Source: an uncultured Eubacteriales bacterium
GTDB lineage: Bacteria > Bacillota > Clostridia > Peptostreptococcales > Anaerovoracaceae
Assembly (NCBI GenBank): GCA_902772685.1
Contig: CACYBO010000174.1
Span: 1-24,174 of the forward strand
Direction: 5' to 3'
DNA: 24,174 bases
Positions 1 through 6,400 of this stretch are shown here, one piece after another (position 1 is the stretch's first letter; the number at the start of each line of letters is the position of its first letter). The translations under genes were made by a program, and so were the position numbers. Under the pieces are notes generated by a model. The model worked only from the letters and a program-made list of their open reading frames with translations. It did no database searches and was not told the DNA's origin.

Positions 1-61
1 CGTACAGAGCTTCCACTTCCTTCTGAGCCTGGCTCTTCTGTTTGAATTCCAATCTGCTCAT
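1..61 (-). CDS. 5' end of an unidentified gene (partial)
   Basis: The reverse strand opens with ATG at 61 and reads 20 codons (MSRLEFKQKSQAQKEVEALY) before leaving the window. A GAGGT ribosome site lies about nine bases upstream, inside the end of the preceding small ORF (69-137), so the two are probably translationally coupled. The fragment is charged and helix-prone, with no signal peptide. It is too short to assign a family. Transcription runs leftwards, divergent from the flavoprotein gene at 359. Confidence 0.5.
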   Translation of the reverse strand, partial: MSRLEFKQKSQAQKEVEALY

Positions 62-68
62 ACTTAAA

Positions 69-137
69 TTACCTCATTTCAAAAGCATAAAAATAGATTG
101 TTAACGCTTTAACTGGCTGAACAATGTAAATATACAT
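69..137 (-). CDS. 22-codon leader ORF upstream of the leftward gene
   Basis: ATG at 137 is preceded by a textbook AGGAGG ribosome site (146-151 on the reverse strand) at an eight-base spacing. The frame runs 22 codons (MYIYIVQPVKALTIYFYAFE, then MR) to TAA at 69-71. It ends just before the ATG at 61 and is in a different frame, and its last codons contain the ribosome site of that gene. The peptide is hydrophobic and aromatic, with four Tyr and two Phe in 22 residues. The ribosome site is the strongest in this intergenic region, so translation is likely. It could be a regulatory leader, a coupling ORF or a small membrane peptide. No run of a single amino acid marks it as a classical attenuator. 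Confidence 0.5.
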   Translation of the reverse strand: MYIYIVQPVKALTIYFYAFEMR

Positions 138-171
138 ATTAGAAACCTCCTTTTCAAGCATTATTTCTACC

Positions 172-185
172 TGTAAACGGTTACA
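172..185. promoter_or_regulatory. cre-like operator (CcpA / LacI-family site)
   Basis: TGTAAACGGTTACA fits every position of the published cre consensus TGWNANCGNTNWCA and has TGTAA/TTACA arms. It sits between the divergent leftward gene and the flavoprotein gene, about 35 bases upstream of the leader ORF start on the minus strand. A site here would let CcpA or another LacI-family repressor block leftward transcription, either by overlapping a -35-like TTGTAA (181-186 reverse) or as a roadblock. Rightward control is possible but less clear. This is a consensus match only; the binding protein is inferred. Confidence 0.55.
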
Positions 186-358
186 AAAAATAAATCCGCA
201 AGATAGTTATATAATGGTTTTCAGGACACGGAAACATGCAAAGAAAAAGCTTTGAAAATAACTATTTTGCGTTAGCAGAAGGAAACCGATTTTCGTACAT
301 GATAATACAAAGAAATACTGTTATAATAGACGCAGTCAAATGGATGGGAGGAATTAAA

Positions 359-871
359 ATGAAAATTACGGTTTTAAACGGAAGCCCAAGAAAGGAAAAC
401 ACATCTGCCATGGTCGACGCTTTTGTAGAAGGCGCGAAAGAGGCAGGTCATGAAGTGGAAGTGCTCCACGTAGGAAAGATGAAGATCGCCGGATGCCTTG
501 GCTGTGAATACTGCCACACCAAGGGCGAGGGTCAGTGCATCCAGAAGGATGACTGGGAGAAGGTGCTCCCTGCATACAAAGACTGCGACATGGTCATCTT
601 CGCATCACCGATCTATTACTTCACACTGACGGCGCAGATGCAGGCTGCGATCCAGAGAATCTACTGCATCGGCCAGCCGCCAAAGGCAACAAAGGCAGCA
701 ATGCTGCTCAGCTCTGCATCACCGGGCGTTTATGATGGACCGATTGGGCAGTTCAAGGGATATCTGGCATTCACAGGACTCGAGGACGCCGGCGTGATTA
801 CCGCTGTAGGTGATGAGAACAAGACCGAAGCCAAACTGGCAGAGATCCGTGAATTCGCAAAGAACCTGTAA
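359..871 (+). CDS. NADPH-dependent FMN reductase / iron-sulfur flavoprotein
   Basis: This 170-residue protein has the flavodoxin-like fold of the FMN_red family. The N-terminus MKITVLNGSPRKENTS is the phosphate-binding loop for FMN. Residues around 46-60 carry a CxxCxxC cluster with a further Cys about eight residues on (GCLGCEYC...GQC), as in archaeal and clostridial iron-sulfur flavoproteins that ligate a 4Fe-4S cluster. FASPIYYF is the second flavin-contact segment of the family. The expected role is cytoplasmic electron transfer or reduction of small acceptors. I chose the ATG at 359 because GGGAGG (346-351) lies eight bases upstream and homology starts there; an in-frame ATG at 236 adds 41 unlikely residues and has no ribosome site. 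TATAAT-like boxes occur at 210-215 and 322-327 without convincing -35 partners. The DUF1295 gene follows after 43 bases. Confidence 0.88.
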   Translation: MKITVLNGSPRKENTSAMVDAFVEGAKEAGHEVEVLHVGKMKIAGCLGCEYCHTKGEGQCIQKDDWEKVLPAYKDCDMVIFASPIYYFTLTAQMQAAIQRIYCIGQPPKATKAAMLLSSASPGVYDGPIGQFKGYLAFTGLEDAGVITAVGDENKTEAKLAEIREFAKNL

Positions 872-914
872 AGGAGACAGTAATAGCCGATAATTAACGG
901 TTCTGGAAGATGTT

Positions 915-1736
915 ATGTTTTATTTAATCATATTGGCTGTCAGCCTGCTGCTCTGCGCAGTGGGCTTTTACAGATACATCTACTTTTTTTCTGTTGGATA
1001 TGGATTCGCTGTGGCAGGAATCGGCATTACGCTTCTGATACTGTTTCACAGTTATCTCACACCCGCGTCCTGCATTGCATGTATTCTGTTCATCATATAC
1101 GGGATCCGTTTAGGCGGATACCTTGTGATGCGTGAAATAAAAAGCGCAGCTTATAACAAGATACTCAGTCCCGAGAACCAACGGAGCAAAACCATGCCGA
1201 TCGGGGTAAAGCTTGCGATTTGGGTTTCTTGCGGGATTCTGTATTTCCTGCAGACGAGTCCTGTCATATTCCGTTTGAGTAATACAGCCGCAGGTGTCTT
1301 CGGCGCCGGAGGAACTTCTGCAGATGGAGTCCTCGCGTGGATCGGTCTGATCCTGATGGCTTCGGGCATTTTGCTGGAGATTTTAGCGGACATACAGAAG
1401 ACAGCGGCGAAGAAAGAGAATCCGTATCGTTTTGTTGATACGGGCCTATACCGTCTCGTCAGATGTCCGAATTATCTGGGTGAACTTTTGCTTTGGACGG
1501 GAGTGCTGCTCGTCGGAATGTTGTATCTCAGAGGCGCATTTCAATGGGCCATCGCGATTCTTGGATTCCTTGGAATCATATACGTTATGTTCAGCGGCGC
1601 ACGCCGGCTCGAACTGCGGCAGGAACGCAATTATGGAAGCGATCCAGGATACCGTGAATATGTGCGGAACGTACCGATTATGATTCCGTTTGTTCCGTTG
1701 TATAGCGTGAAAAACTGGAAGCTGTTTGTCGCATAG
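915..1736 (+). CDS. DUF1295 family membrane protein
   Basis: This 273-residue integral membrane protein has about seven hydrophobic segments, the first at residues 1-22. Near residue 175-198 it has FVDTGLYRLVRCPNYLGELLLWTG-type sequence, the signature of DUF1295, which is related to steroid 5-alpha-reductases and isoprenylcysteine methyltransferases. In those relatives this region binds NAD(P)H or S-adenosylmethionine. The tail RQERNYGSDPGYREYVRNVP also fits the family. The substrate is unknown and is probably a lipid. The start has only a weak GGAAG site at 905-909. The gene follows the flavoprotein by 43 bases and touches the amidohydrolase, so one transcript is likely; a reductase next to a flavoprotein hints at shared redox work, but that is inference. 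Confidence 0.82.
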   Translation: MFYLIILAVSLLLCAVGFYRYIYFFSVGYGFAVAGIGITLLILFHSYLTPASCIACILFIIYGIRLGGYLVMREIKSAAYNKILSPENQRSKTMPIGVKLAIWVSCGILYFLQTSPVIFRLSNTAAGVFGAGGTSADGVLAWIGLILMASGILLEILADIQKTAAKKENPYRFVDTGLYRLVRCPNYLGELLLWTGVLLVGMLYLRGAFQWAIAILGFLGIIYVMFSGARRLELRQERNYGSDPGYREYVRNVPIMIPFVPLYSVKNWKLFVA

Positions 1737-1748
1737 GGGATGAATAAG

Positions 1749-3452
1749 ATGATTATTACTAACGCTAGAGTTTACACACAGGATAAGAACAGGCCGTGGG
1801 CGGAAGCTTTTGCGGTAGAAGACGGGAAGTTCGCCTGCGTTGGTACGAATGAAGAAGTTGCGAAGTGGGCGGAAGAGAACAGTTCGGGAGATCCGGGGCA
1901 GGAGAAGGTGACAGATCTTAACGGCAGATTCGTCATGCCGGGAATTATAGACTCCCATGCGCATATTGCAATGAGCGTATTTCTCGGTGGTGACGATGAT
2001 GAAGGTTCCATGCCTATGTACGACTGCAAAAGCAAAGCGGAGGTGCTGGAAAAACTGAAGGCGCATGTGAAGAAGCATCCTTTCAGATTATTCTACGCCA
2101 TGTTCTACGGCAAAGTGGAGATCATGGCAGGGGATCCGATCACCCGTGACGATCTGGATAAAATCGTCAGACTCAGGCCCGTCATACTGATGGAGGAGGA
2201 ATGCCACAGCGCGATTCTGAACTCTGCGGCGCTTCGGTATTTCGGTGTCAGCGAGGACAGTCAGGACATTGCTCCGGGATTGAGCAGATACGACAGGGAT
2301 GAAGATGGCAGGCTGACAGGCATGATTACCGAGATGACTCTGGTGCCGATTCTCACCATTGACACACCATCCGAAAGACAGCTTCGCCTGGGTATCATCA
2401 AGCTGATCAGCCATCTGATATCGCGTGGAGTCACAACGATTTTCGATGCTGGGAACATGACAGAGGAGGACCTGATTTTCAGGACATTCAAGGAAATGGA
2501 TGAGGAGGGGAAGATTCCCGTCAGAATGTTCATGAGCCACATGCTCTGGCATCCCGATATGGTAGATGGGGCGATAGAACGCCTCAAACAATACAAGGCA
2601 GAGTACGAGACGGACAACATCCGTTTCGATACGATGAAGATGATGTTTGACGGAACACAGCGGATACATACGGCGGCTATGGTGGAACCTTATGCAGATA
2701 CGGGAACCTGCGGCGGGACGCTGATTTCAGAAGAAAAACTTCTGGAGTTTATGCGCGGGCTCAATCACGAAGGAATCGATTTTCATCTGCACACAGTTGG
2801 CGAGGCAGCAATGCGAAAGGTGATGAACTGCGTTGAAAGCCTGCGTAAGGAAGGGCAAACAGGTGAGGGCGAAGAATTCCGAATCACGGTCACCTGTGCC
2901 CATGACGAAGTGCTGCGGCCCGAAGACATCAACAGATTCAGAGAGCTCGGTATTGTGGCCAATTTCACTCCGAGCTGGAACGGAGGAAACTGCGGATCGG
3001 AGCCGGAGAATATGCAGAAACTTCTGGGACCGGAGAGAGGACTCAGAACGCTGCAGAGCAGAACGGTCTTTGACACGGGGGCAGTTGTATCATTCAGTTC
3101 CGATGAGGTCGAGCTGCATAGGATGGACCACTGGAGTCCTTTCTGGGGCATGGAAGTCGGCATGACCAGACAGGATCCGGACATGAGCGCTGACGGGCAG
3201 AAAAATGGAAAAACAGCGCCGGTCTACCCACCGGAAGGCGAGAGACTGACGCTGGAGCAGCTCATAGAAGGATATACGTTAAACGGTGCGAGACAACTGG
3301 GAATCGACAACCGGGTTGGATCTATTGAAGCAGGAAAAGACGCGGATTATCTGGTGCTCAGCGAGAATCTCTTTGAGATAGATCCGTATCATCTGCATGA
3401 AGTGGTACCGGAACGCGTCTACATCAAAGGTAAACTCCAGAGCATTAGATAG
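1749..3452 (+). CDS. Amidohydrolase family 3 (YtcJ-like) metal-dependent hydrolase
   Basis: This is a 567-residue amidohydrolase-superfamily TIM-barrel protein of the YtcJ / N-substituted formamide deformylase group. Visible motifs are PGIIDSHAHI (metal ligands H70 and H72), KMMFDGT (K297, at the bridging-lysine position), HLHTVGEAAM (H346, H348), CAHDE (H385) and SFSSDEVE (D452, the catalytic Asp position). The C-terminal GSIEAGKDADYLVL is the usual return of the composite beta domain. It should hydrolyse a C-N bond in the cytoplasm; the substrate cannot be read from sequence. ATG at 1740 overlaps the AGGGG that would serve as ribosome site, whereas ATG at 1749 lies nine bases after it, so I chose 1749. 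Translation is probably coupled to the DUF1295 gene, whose stop is at 1734-1736. Confidence 0.88.
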   Translation: MIITNARVYTQDKNRPWAEAFAVEDGKFACVGTNEEVAKWAEENSSGDPGQEKVTDLNGRFVMPGIIDSHAHIAMSVFLGGDDDEGSMPMYDCKSKAEVLEKLKAHVKKHPFRLFYAMFYGKVEIMAGDPITRDDLDKIVRLRPVILMEEECHSAILNSAALRYFGVSEDSQDIAPGLSRYDRDEDGRLTGMITEMTLVPILTIDTPSERQLRLGIIKLISHLISRGVTTIFDAGNMTEEDLIFRTFKEMDEEGKIPVRMFMSHMLWHPDMVDGAIERLKQYKAEYETDNIRFDTMKMMFDGTQRIHTAAMVEPYADTGTCGGTLISEEKLLEFMRGLNHEGIDFHLHTVGEAAMRKVMNCVESLRKEGQTGEGEEFRITVTCAHDEVLRPEDINRFRELGIVANFTPSWNGGNCGSEPENMQKLLGPERGLRTLQSRTVFDTGAVVSFSSDEVELHRMDHWSPFWGMEVGMTRQDPDMSADGQKNGKTAPVYPPEGERLTLEQLIEGYTLNGARQLGIDNRVGSIEAGKDADYLVLSENLFEIDPYHLHEVVPERVYIKGKLQSIR

Positions 3453-3467
3453 ATTGTCCTATCTGAT
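3444..3467. terminator. Short hairpin between convergent stop codons
   Basis: Bases 3444-3452 and 3459-3467 pair over nine positions (one G-T), with a six-base loop. The stem contains the TAG stop of the amidohydrolase on one side and the TAG stop of proA on the other. The downstream T content is low on both strands, so this is a weak candidate bidirectional terminator, or chance. Confidence 0.3.
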
Positions 3468-4715
3468 TTGACCGTTTCCTCTGATGATATATTTGAACGT
3501 GCAGATTTCTTCTAGTCCAAGTGGTCCGCGCGCGTGAAGTTTCTGCGTCGAGATGCCCATCTCACATCCCTGACCGAATTCACCGCCGTCGGTAAAACGT
3601 GTGGAAGCGTTCACGTAGACAGCCGCAGAGTCGACCAGTGAGGTGAACAGCTGAGCAGCGGCTTCATCTTCTGTGATGATGCAGTCCGAGTGACCGGTGG
3701 AATGTGCGTCAATGTGCGCGATAGCTTCCTCGACGCTGTCGACGATTTTGACACCCATAATGTAATTCAGGAATTCCGTATCAAAGTCTGCAGGACCGGC
3801 TGGCGTCCCGTCGATGATGCTGCCGGCTCTTTCATCGAGGCGCAGCTCGACAGGAGTCTGACCGGCTTCCTCACGCTGTGAAACGAGGCGGGCGCGATAC
3901 TTTGGAAGAAATTCTTCTGCGATATCCCTATGTACGATGCACACCTCAGCCGCGTTGCAGACGGAGGGACGGCTCGTCTTCGCGTTCTCAAGAATGTTGA
4001 GTGCGATTTCCTGATCAGCGTCTTTGTCGACGTAGATATGGCAGATTCCTGTTCCGGTTTCGAGAACAGGAACTTTGGCATTGTCAACGCATGAGCTTAT
4101 AAGACCTTTGCCGCCGCGCGGGATAAGCAGATCGATGATCCCACGGGCTTCCATAATTTCTGATGCCGACTGACGTGTTGTATCCTCAATGAGTTCGATC
4201 GAGTTTTCCGGAAGTCCCGCTTTCGCAAGACCGCTCTTCAAAGCCTTTACGATTTCAGCTGCAGAACGATGCGCTTCCTTACCGCATCTGAGGACGCAGG
4301 CAGAACCGGCCTTGATTGCAAGTGCAGCCGCGTCTGAAGTAACGTTCGGTCTGCTTTCATATATGATAGCTATGACGCCCATCGGAACGAGAACTTTGCT
4401 GATCTGAATTCCGTTAGGACGTTCATGGGATGTCAGAACTTTGCCAACCGGATCGGGAAGATCCGCAACCTGCCTGATGCCGTCGGCCATGCCGCGGATC
4501 CGTTCCTCGCTGAGAGCGAGTCTGTCGAGCATGACATCTGAGATGATTCCCCGCTGCGACTCCATATCCTCCGCATTGGCCGCAAGGATGGATGCCGTGT
4601 TCTCTTCGAGTGCGTCTGCCATGAGCAGGAGCGCTTTGTTCTTCGTTTCAGTGCTGGCTGATGCCAGAGCTGTACGCGCGCTGCGCGCGCTTCTCATCAG
4701 TTCCTGAGTGTTCAT
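3459..4715 (-). CDS. proA: Gamma-glutamyl phosphate reductase
   Basis: ProA reduces gamma-glutamyl phosphate to glutamate-5-semialdehyde with NADPH, the second step of proline synthesis. The 418-residue length is normal for the family. Visible signatures are VLVPMGVIAIIYESRPNVT (near residues 108-125), the LIPRGGKGLI segment (near 197-206), ETGTGICHIYVD (219-230) and SRPSVCNAAE, which contains the catalytic cysteine C253. The C-terminal RFTDGGEFGQGCEMGISTQ is also typical. ATG at 4715 follows AGGTCAGGT at a suitable distance. It lies 20 bases downstream of proB in the same direction, so the pair is an operon that probably uses the promoter at 5549-5576. Confidence 0.97.
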   Translation of the reverse strand: MNTQELMRSARSARTALASASTETKNKALLLMADALEENTASILAANAEDMESQRGIISDVMLDRLALSEERIRGMADGIRQVADLPDPVGKVLTSHERPNGIQISKVLVPMGVIAIIYESRPNVTSDAAALAIKAGSACVLRCGKEAHRSAAEIVKALKSGLAKAGLPENSIELIEDTTRQSASEIMEARGIIDLLIPRGGKGLISSCVDNAKVPVLETGTGICHIYVDKDADQEIALNILENAKTSRPSVCNAAEVCIVHRDIAEEFLPKYRARLVSQREEAGQTPVELRLDERAGSIIDGTPAGPADFDTEFLNYIMGVKIVDSVEEAIAHIDAHSTGHSDCIITEDEAAAQLFTSLVDSAAVYVNASTRFTDGGEFGQGCEMGISTQKLHARGPLGLEEICTFKYIIRGNGQIR

Positions 4716-4735
4716 TTACCTGACCTCTTCGTATT

Positions 4736-5506
4736 TTATCTGGATGCACGGAACAGTGTTCCGGCCCGTTTGCCTTCGACGATATCATATAACTTTTCCG
4801 GATTGTTTCCGTTTATGATGACCATATCACAGCCTGATTCGGTAACCATCTGAGCGGCGCCGATCTTGGTAGCCATGCCGCCTGTCCCCAGATCTGAACC
4901 GGAGTCCCCGGCAAATGATTCGATTTCTCCGGTGATTTCCTCAACGATTTCAATCAGTCTCGCCGAAGAGTCTTTGTTTGGATCGGCGGTGAAGAGTCCG
5001 TCTATATCCGACATGAGAACGAGAACATCCGCGCCGATTGCCTTTGCAACGATAGCGCCTAGAGTATCATTGTCTCCGACGCTGTTGATCTCCGTTGTTG
5101 CGACGGTGTCGTTTTCGTTTACAACAGGGAGAGCTCCGAACTCGAGAAGGGTCTTCATCGTGTTTTCGAAATTCTGTCTGCGTTCAGGATCATCGATGTC
5201 CTCACTTGTGATGAGAATCTGTCCGACGGTGTGACTGTACCGCAAAAACAGAGTGTCGTATGTGTGCATGAGTTCGCACTGTCCGACAGCGGCAGCAGCC
5301 TGTTTGGCAGGCACATCCATGTGGCTGCGGTCCATGTTGAGCTTGCCGATTCCCATACCGATGGCGCCGGATGAAACCAGGATGATCTCGTGACCGGCGT
5401 TCTTAAGATCGGCGAGCACCTTGACCAGTTCTTCAACATTTCTGATGTTTAGTCTGCCGCCGGGATGGGCCAGCGTAGACGTTCCTATTTTTACTACGAT
5501 TCGCAT
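4736..5506 (-). CDS. proB: Glutamate 5-kinase, short form without PUA domain
   Basis: ProB phosphorylates glutamate with ATP to start proline synthesis. The 256 residues cover a complete amino-acid-kinase domain: KIGTSTL at the N-terminus, LVSSGAIGMG (near 44-53), VNENDTVAT, VGDNDTLGAIVA, LMSDIDGLFTADP and GTGGMATKIGAA. The protein stops where this domain ends, so the C-terminal PUA domain of the ~370-residue enterobacterial form is absent. Short forms are known in other bacteria, so this is not evidence of truncation; feedback control by proline may differ. The start ATG at 5506 has a weak GAGG site. proA follows after 20 bases, and a sigma-A-type promoter lies at 5549-5576. Confidence 0.96.
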   Translation of the reverse strand: MRIVVKIGTSTLAHPGGRLNIRNVEELVKVLADLKNAGHEIILVSSGAIGMGIGKLNMDRSHMDVPAKQAAAAVGQCELMHTYDTLFLRYSHTVGQILITSEDIDDPERRQNFENTMKTLLEFGALPVVNENDTVATTEINSVGDNDTLGAIVAKAIGADVLVLMSDIDGLFTADPNKDSSARLIEIVEEITGEIESFAGDSGSDLGTGGMATKIGAAQMVTESGCDMVIINGNNPEKLYDIVEGKRAGTLFRASR

Positions 5507-5548
5507 TTTAATATCCTCGTTTATCGATTGGTTTGCAGGTCTGTTCCA

Positions 5549-5576
5549 ATTTTAGCATAAAACAGAATGGATACAA
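5549..5576 (-). promoter_or_regulatory. proBA promoter
   Basis: On the reverse strand TTGTAT (5571-5576) and TAAAAT (5549-5554) are separated by 16 bases, 43 bases upstream of the proB start. Just beyond the -35 box lies the inverted repeat TTCAC-GT-GTGAA (5581-5592), a possible operator. Both are read by eye. Confidence 0.5.
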
Positions 5577-5580
5577 CACT

Positions 5581-5592
5581 TTCACGTGTGAA
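5581..5592. promoter_or_regulatory. Small inverted repeat beside the proBA promoter
   Basis: TTCACGTGTGAA has five-base complementary arms around a GT centre and abuts the proBA -35 box. It could bind a dimeric regulator of proline synthesis or of the divergent transcript. No family can be named from this sequence. Confidence 0.3.
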
Positions 5593-5653
5593 TGAATTGT
5601 TTTGACGTGTATTTTTAGTACATAAAAACAACAAAAGACATGAGCAAAACCTA

Positions 5654-5682
5654 TTGACTATGATAAAGCAATAGAGTATTGT
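5654..5682 (+). promoter_or_regulatory. Rightward promoter into the repeat region
   Basis: TTGACT (5654-5659) and TATTGT (5677-5682) are 17 bases apart, a good sigma-A match. The predicted start is about 5689. It points into the tandem repeat array, away from proB. A second TTGACG at 5602-5607 has no well-spaced -10 partner. Confidence 0.5.
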
Positions 5683-5774
5683 AATGTCAACAGGAGGGAG
5701 GCGAGAAGTCAACCACCTGAAATATACAGAACCTTGACAACTTAACAAGCGGCAGAGGATGCAGGATTCAGCGA

Positions 5775-6200
5775 GCGGAACTAGCAAAGAATAGAAGAAT
5801 TAGCGAAACCCGCAAAAAGATTCAGAAACCAGCATAGAATCGAAGAATTGGCGGAGCGCCGAACGAAGGGTACGATCTCGAGAGCGGAACCAGCATAGAA
5901 TCGAAGAATTGGCGAAGCGCAGATGTGAAAAGTCTCAAGTACCGAACCAGCGTAGAATTGAAGAACTGGCGAAGCGCAGTTGCAAGAGTTTCATGTACGG
6001 AACTAACGTAGAATTGAAGAATTAGCGAAGCGCAGTTGCAGGATCTCAAGTACGGAACTAGCGAAGAATCGTAGAATTAGCGACGCACAGATGCAAGAGT
6101 CCAAAGTACGGCACTAACGTAGAATCGTAGAATTAGCGACGCACGAATGCAGGAGTCTAAACATACGGAACTAACGAAGAATCGTAGAATTAGCGAAGTT
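5775..6200 (+). repeat. Eight-copy degenerate tandem repeat, ~56-nt period, 23-nt core
   Basis: Cores start at 5781, 5829, 5890, 5947, 6003, 6058, 6114 and 6171, and each is exactly 23 nt. Each core begins CYAR, contains two AGAA-type words (AGAAT-YG-WAGAA in most copies) and ends YTRG. It is preceded by CGGAA or similar and usually followed by CGAAGCGCA or CGACGCAC. The arms are CTAG/TTAG, CCAG/TTGG, CCAG/TTGG, CCAG/CTGG, CTAA/TTAG, CTAG/TTAG, CTAA/TTAG and CTAA/TTAG. Arm pairing is kept in all eight, by T-A to C-G exchange at one position and A-T, G-T or G-C at another. The intervening ~33 nt are also related between copies (GCAGWTGCARGA... then ...AAGTACGGAAC), so this is a tandem repeat and not repeat-plus-unique-spacer. 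Confidence 0.85.
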
Positions 6201-6301
6201 CATCCGGGAATTGTACAGTAGGTCGGAGCACGAATCCGTAGTAGAATCCAGAGGGAGTATCGGAAGCCCAGATGCACGAAATAGGCCGCGGAAAGGAAAA
6301 G

Positions 6302-6323
6302 GTAACAGAAATGAGGGTGTTAC
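6302..6323 (+). other. Small stem-loop before the terminator
   Basis: GTAACA (6302-6307) and TGTTAC (6318-6323) form a six-base-pair stem with a ten-base loop, 12 bases ahead of the terminator stem. It is probably part of the 3' domain of the candidate RNA. Confidence 0.4.
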
Positions 6324-6335
6324 AAGTTGATAAGT

Positions 6336-6384
6336 AATGGGTTGCGTAGTACGATAAGTAAGACGCAACCCATTATTTTTATTC
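6336..6384 (+). terminator. Intrinsic terminator just before the metallopeptidase gene
   Basis: AATGGGTTGCGT (6336-6347) and ACGCAACCCATT (6363-6374) form a perfect 12-bp stem with a 15-nt loop, followed by ATTTTTATT. The stem ends only 26 bases before the ATG at 6401, with the ribosome site in between. It ends the repeat-region transcript, or acts as an attenuator for the gene downstream. Confidence 0.8.
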
Positions 6385-6400
6385 TAAAGAGGAGAGACAA

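Larger units (their letters stand above)
5689..6384 (+). ncRNA. Candidate ~695-nt structured noncoding RNA or long leader
   Basis: This stretch holds no credible protein gene. It has a promoter at 5654-5682, a purine-rich start (an AGGAGGGAGG-type run near 5692 with no start codon at the right distance), eight hairpin-like repeats (5781-6193), a GTAACA/TGTTAC hairpin (6302-6307 with 6318-6323) and a strong terminator (6336-6384). Repeat cores are exactly 23 nt, and paired positions covary with G-U allowed, which favours function as RNA. Spacings of 48-61 nt are mostly not multiples of three, so it does not encode a peptide repeat. It may be a free RNA, or the attenuated 5' leader of the metallopeptidase gene at 6401, whose ribosome site lies just past the terminator. 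I do not recognise it as a known RNA family. Confidence 0.5.

Noticed and set aside
236..358. N-terminal extension of the flavoprotein from ATG 236
   Set aside because: There is no ribosome site, the extension has no flavodoxin homology, and GGGAGG sits correctly for ATG 359.
5678..5740. Small ORF starting at the ATG near the predicted start of the repeat RNA, and the AGGAGGGAGG run
   Set aside because: The ATG at about 5684 has no ribosome site ahead of it, and no start codon lies 5-12 bases after the purine run, so there is no support for translation.
5781..6193. CsrA-sponge RNA (GGA in most repeat units)
   Set aside because: GGA is lost in some copies (CGA, GGC) and is not presented in a conserved hairpin loop, whereas the 23-nt core is conserved. 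CsrA titration is therefore not supported.
5775..6200. CRISPR-like appearance (23-nt repeats with ~33-nt intervals)
   Set aside because: The intervals are related to each other in sequence (GCAGWTGCARGA... and ...GTACGGAAC), the repeats are degenerate, spacing varies from 48 to 61, and no cas gene is present. It is a degenerate tandem repeat.
5822..6368. Minus-strand reading frames of 65-75 codons across the repeat array
   Set aside because: They arise because the T-rich strand has few stops. The repeat period is mostly not a multiple of three, so each copy falls in another frame, and no ribosome site is suitably placed.
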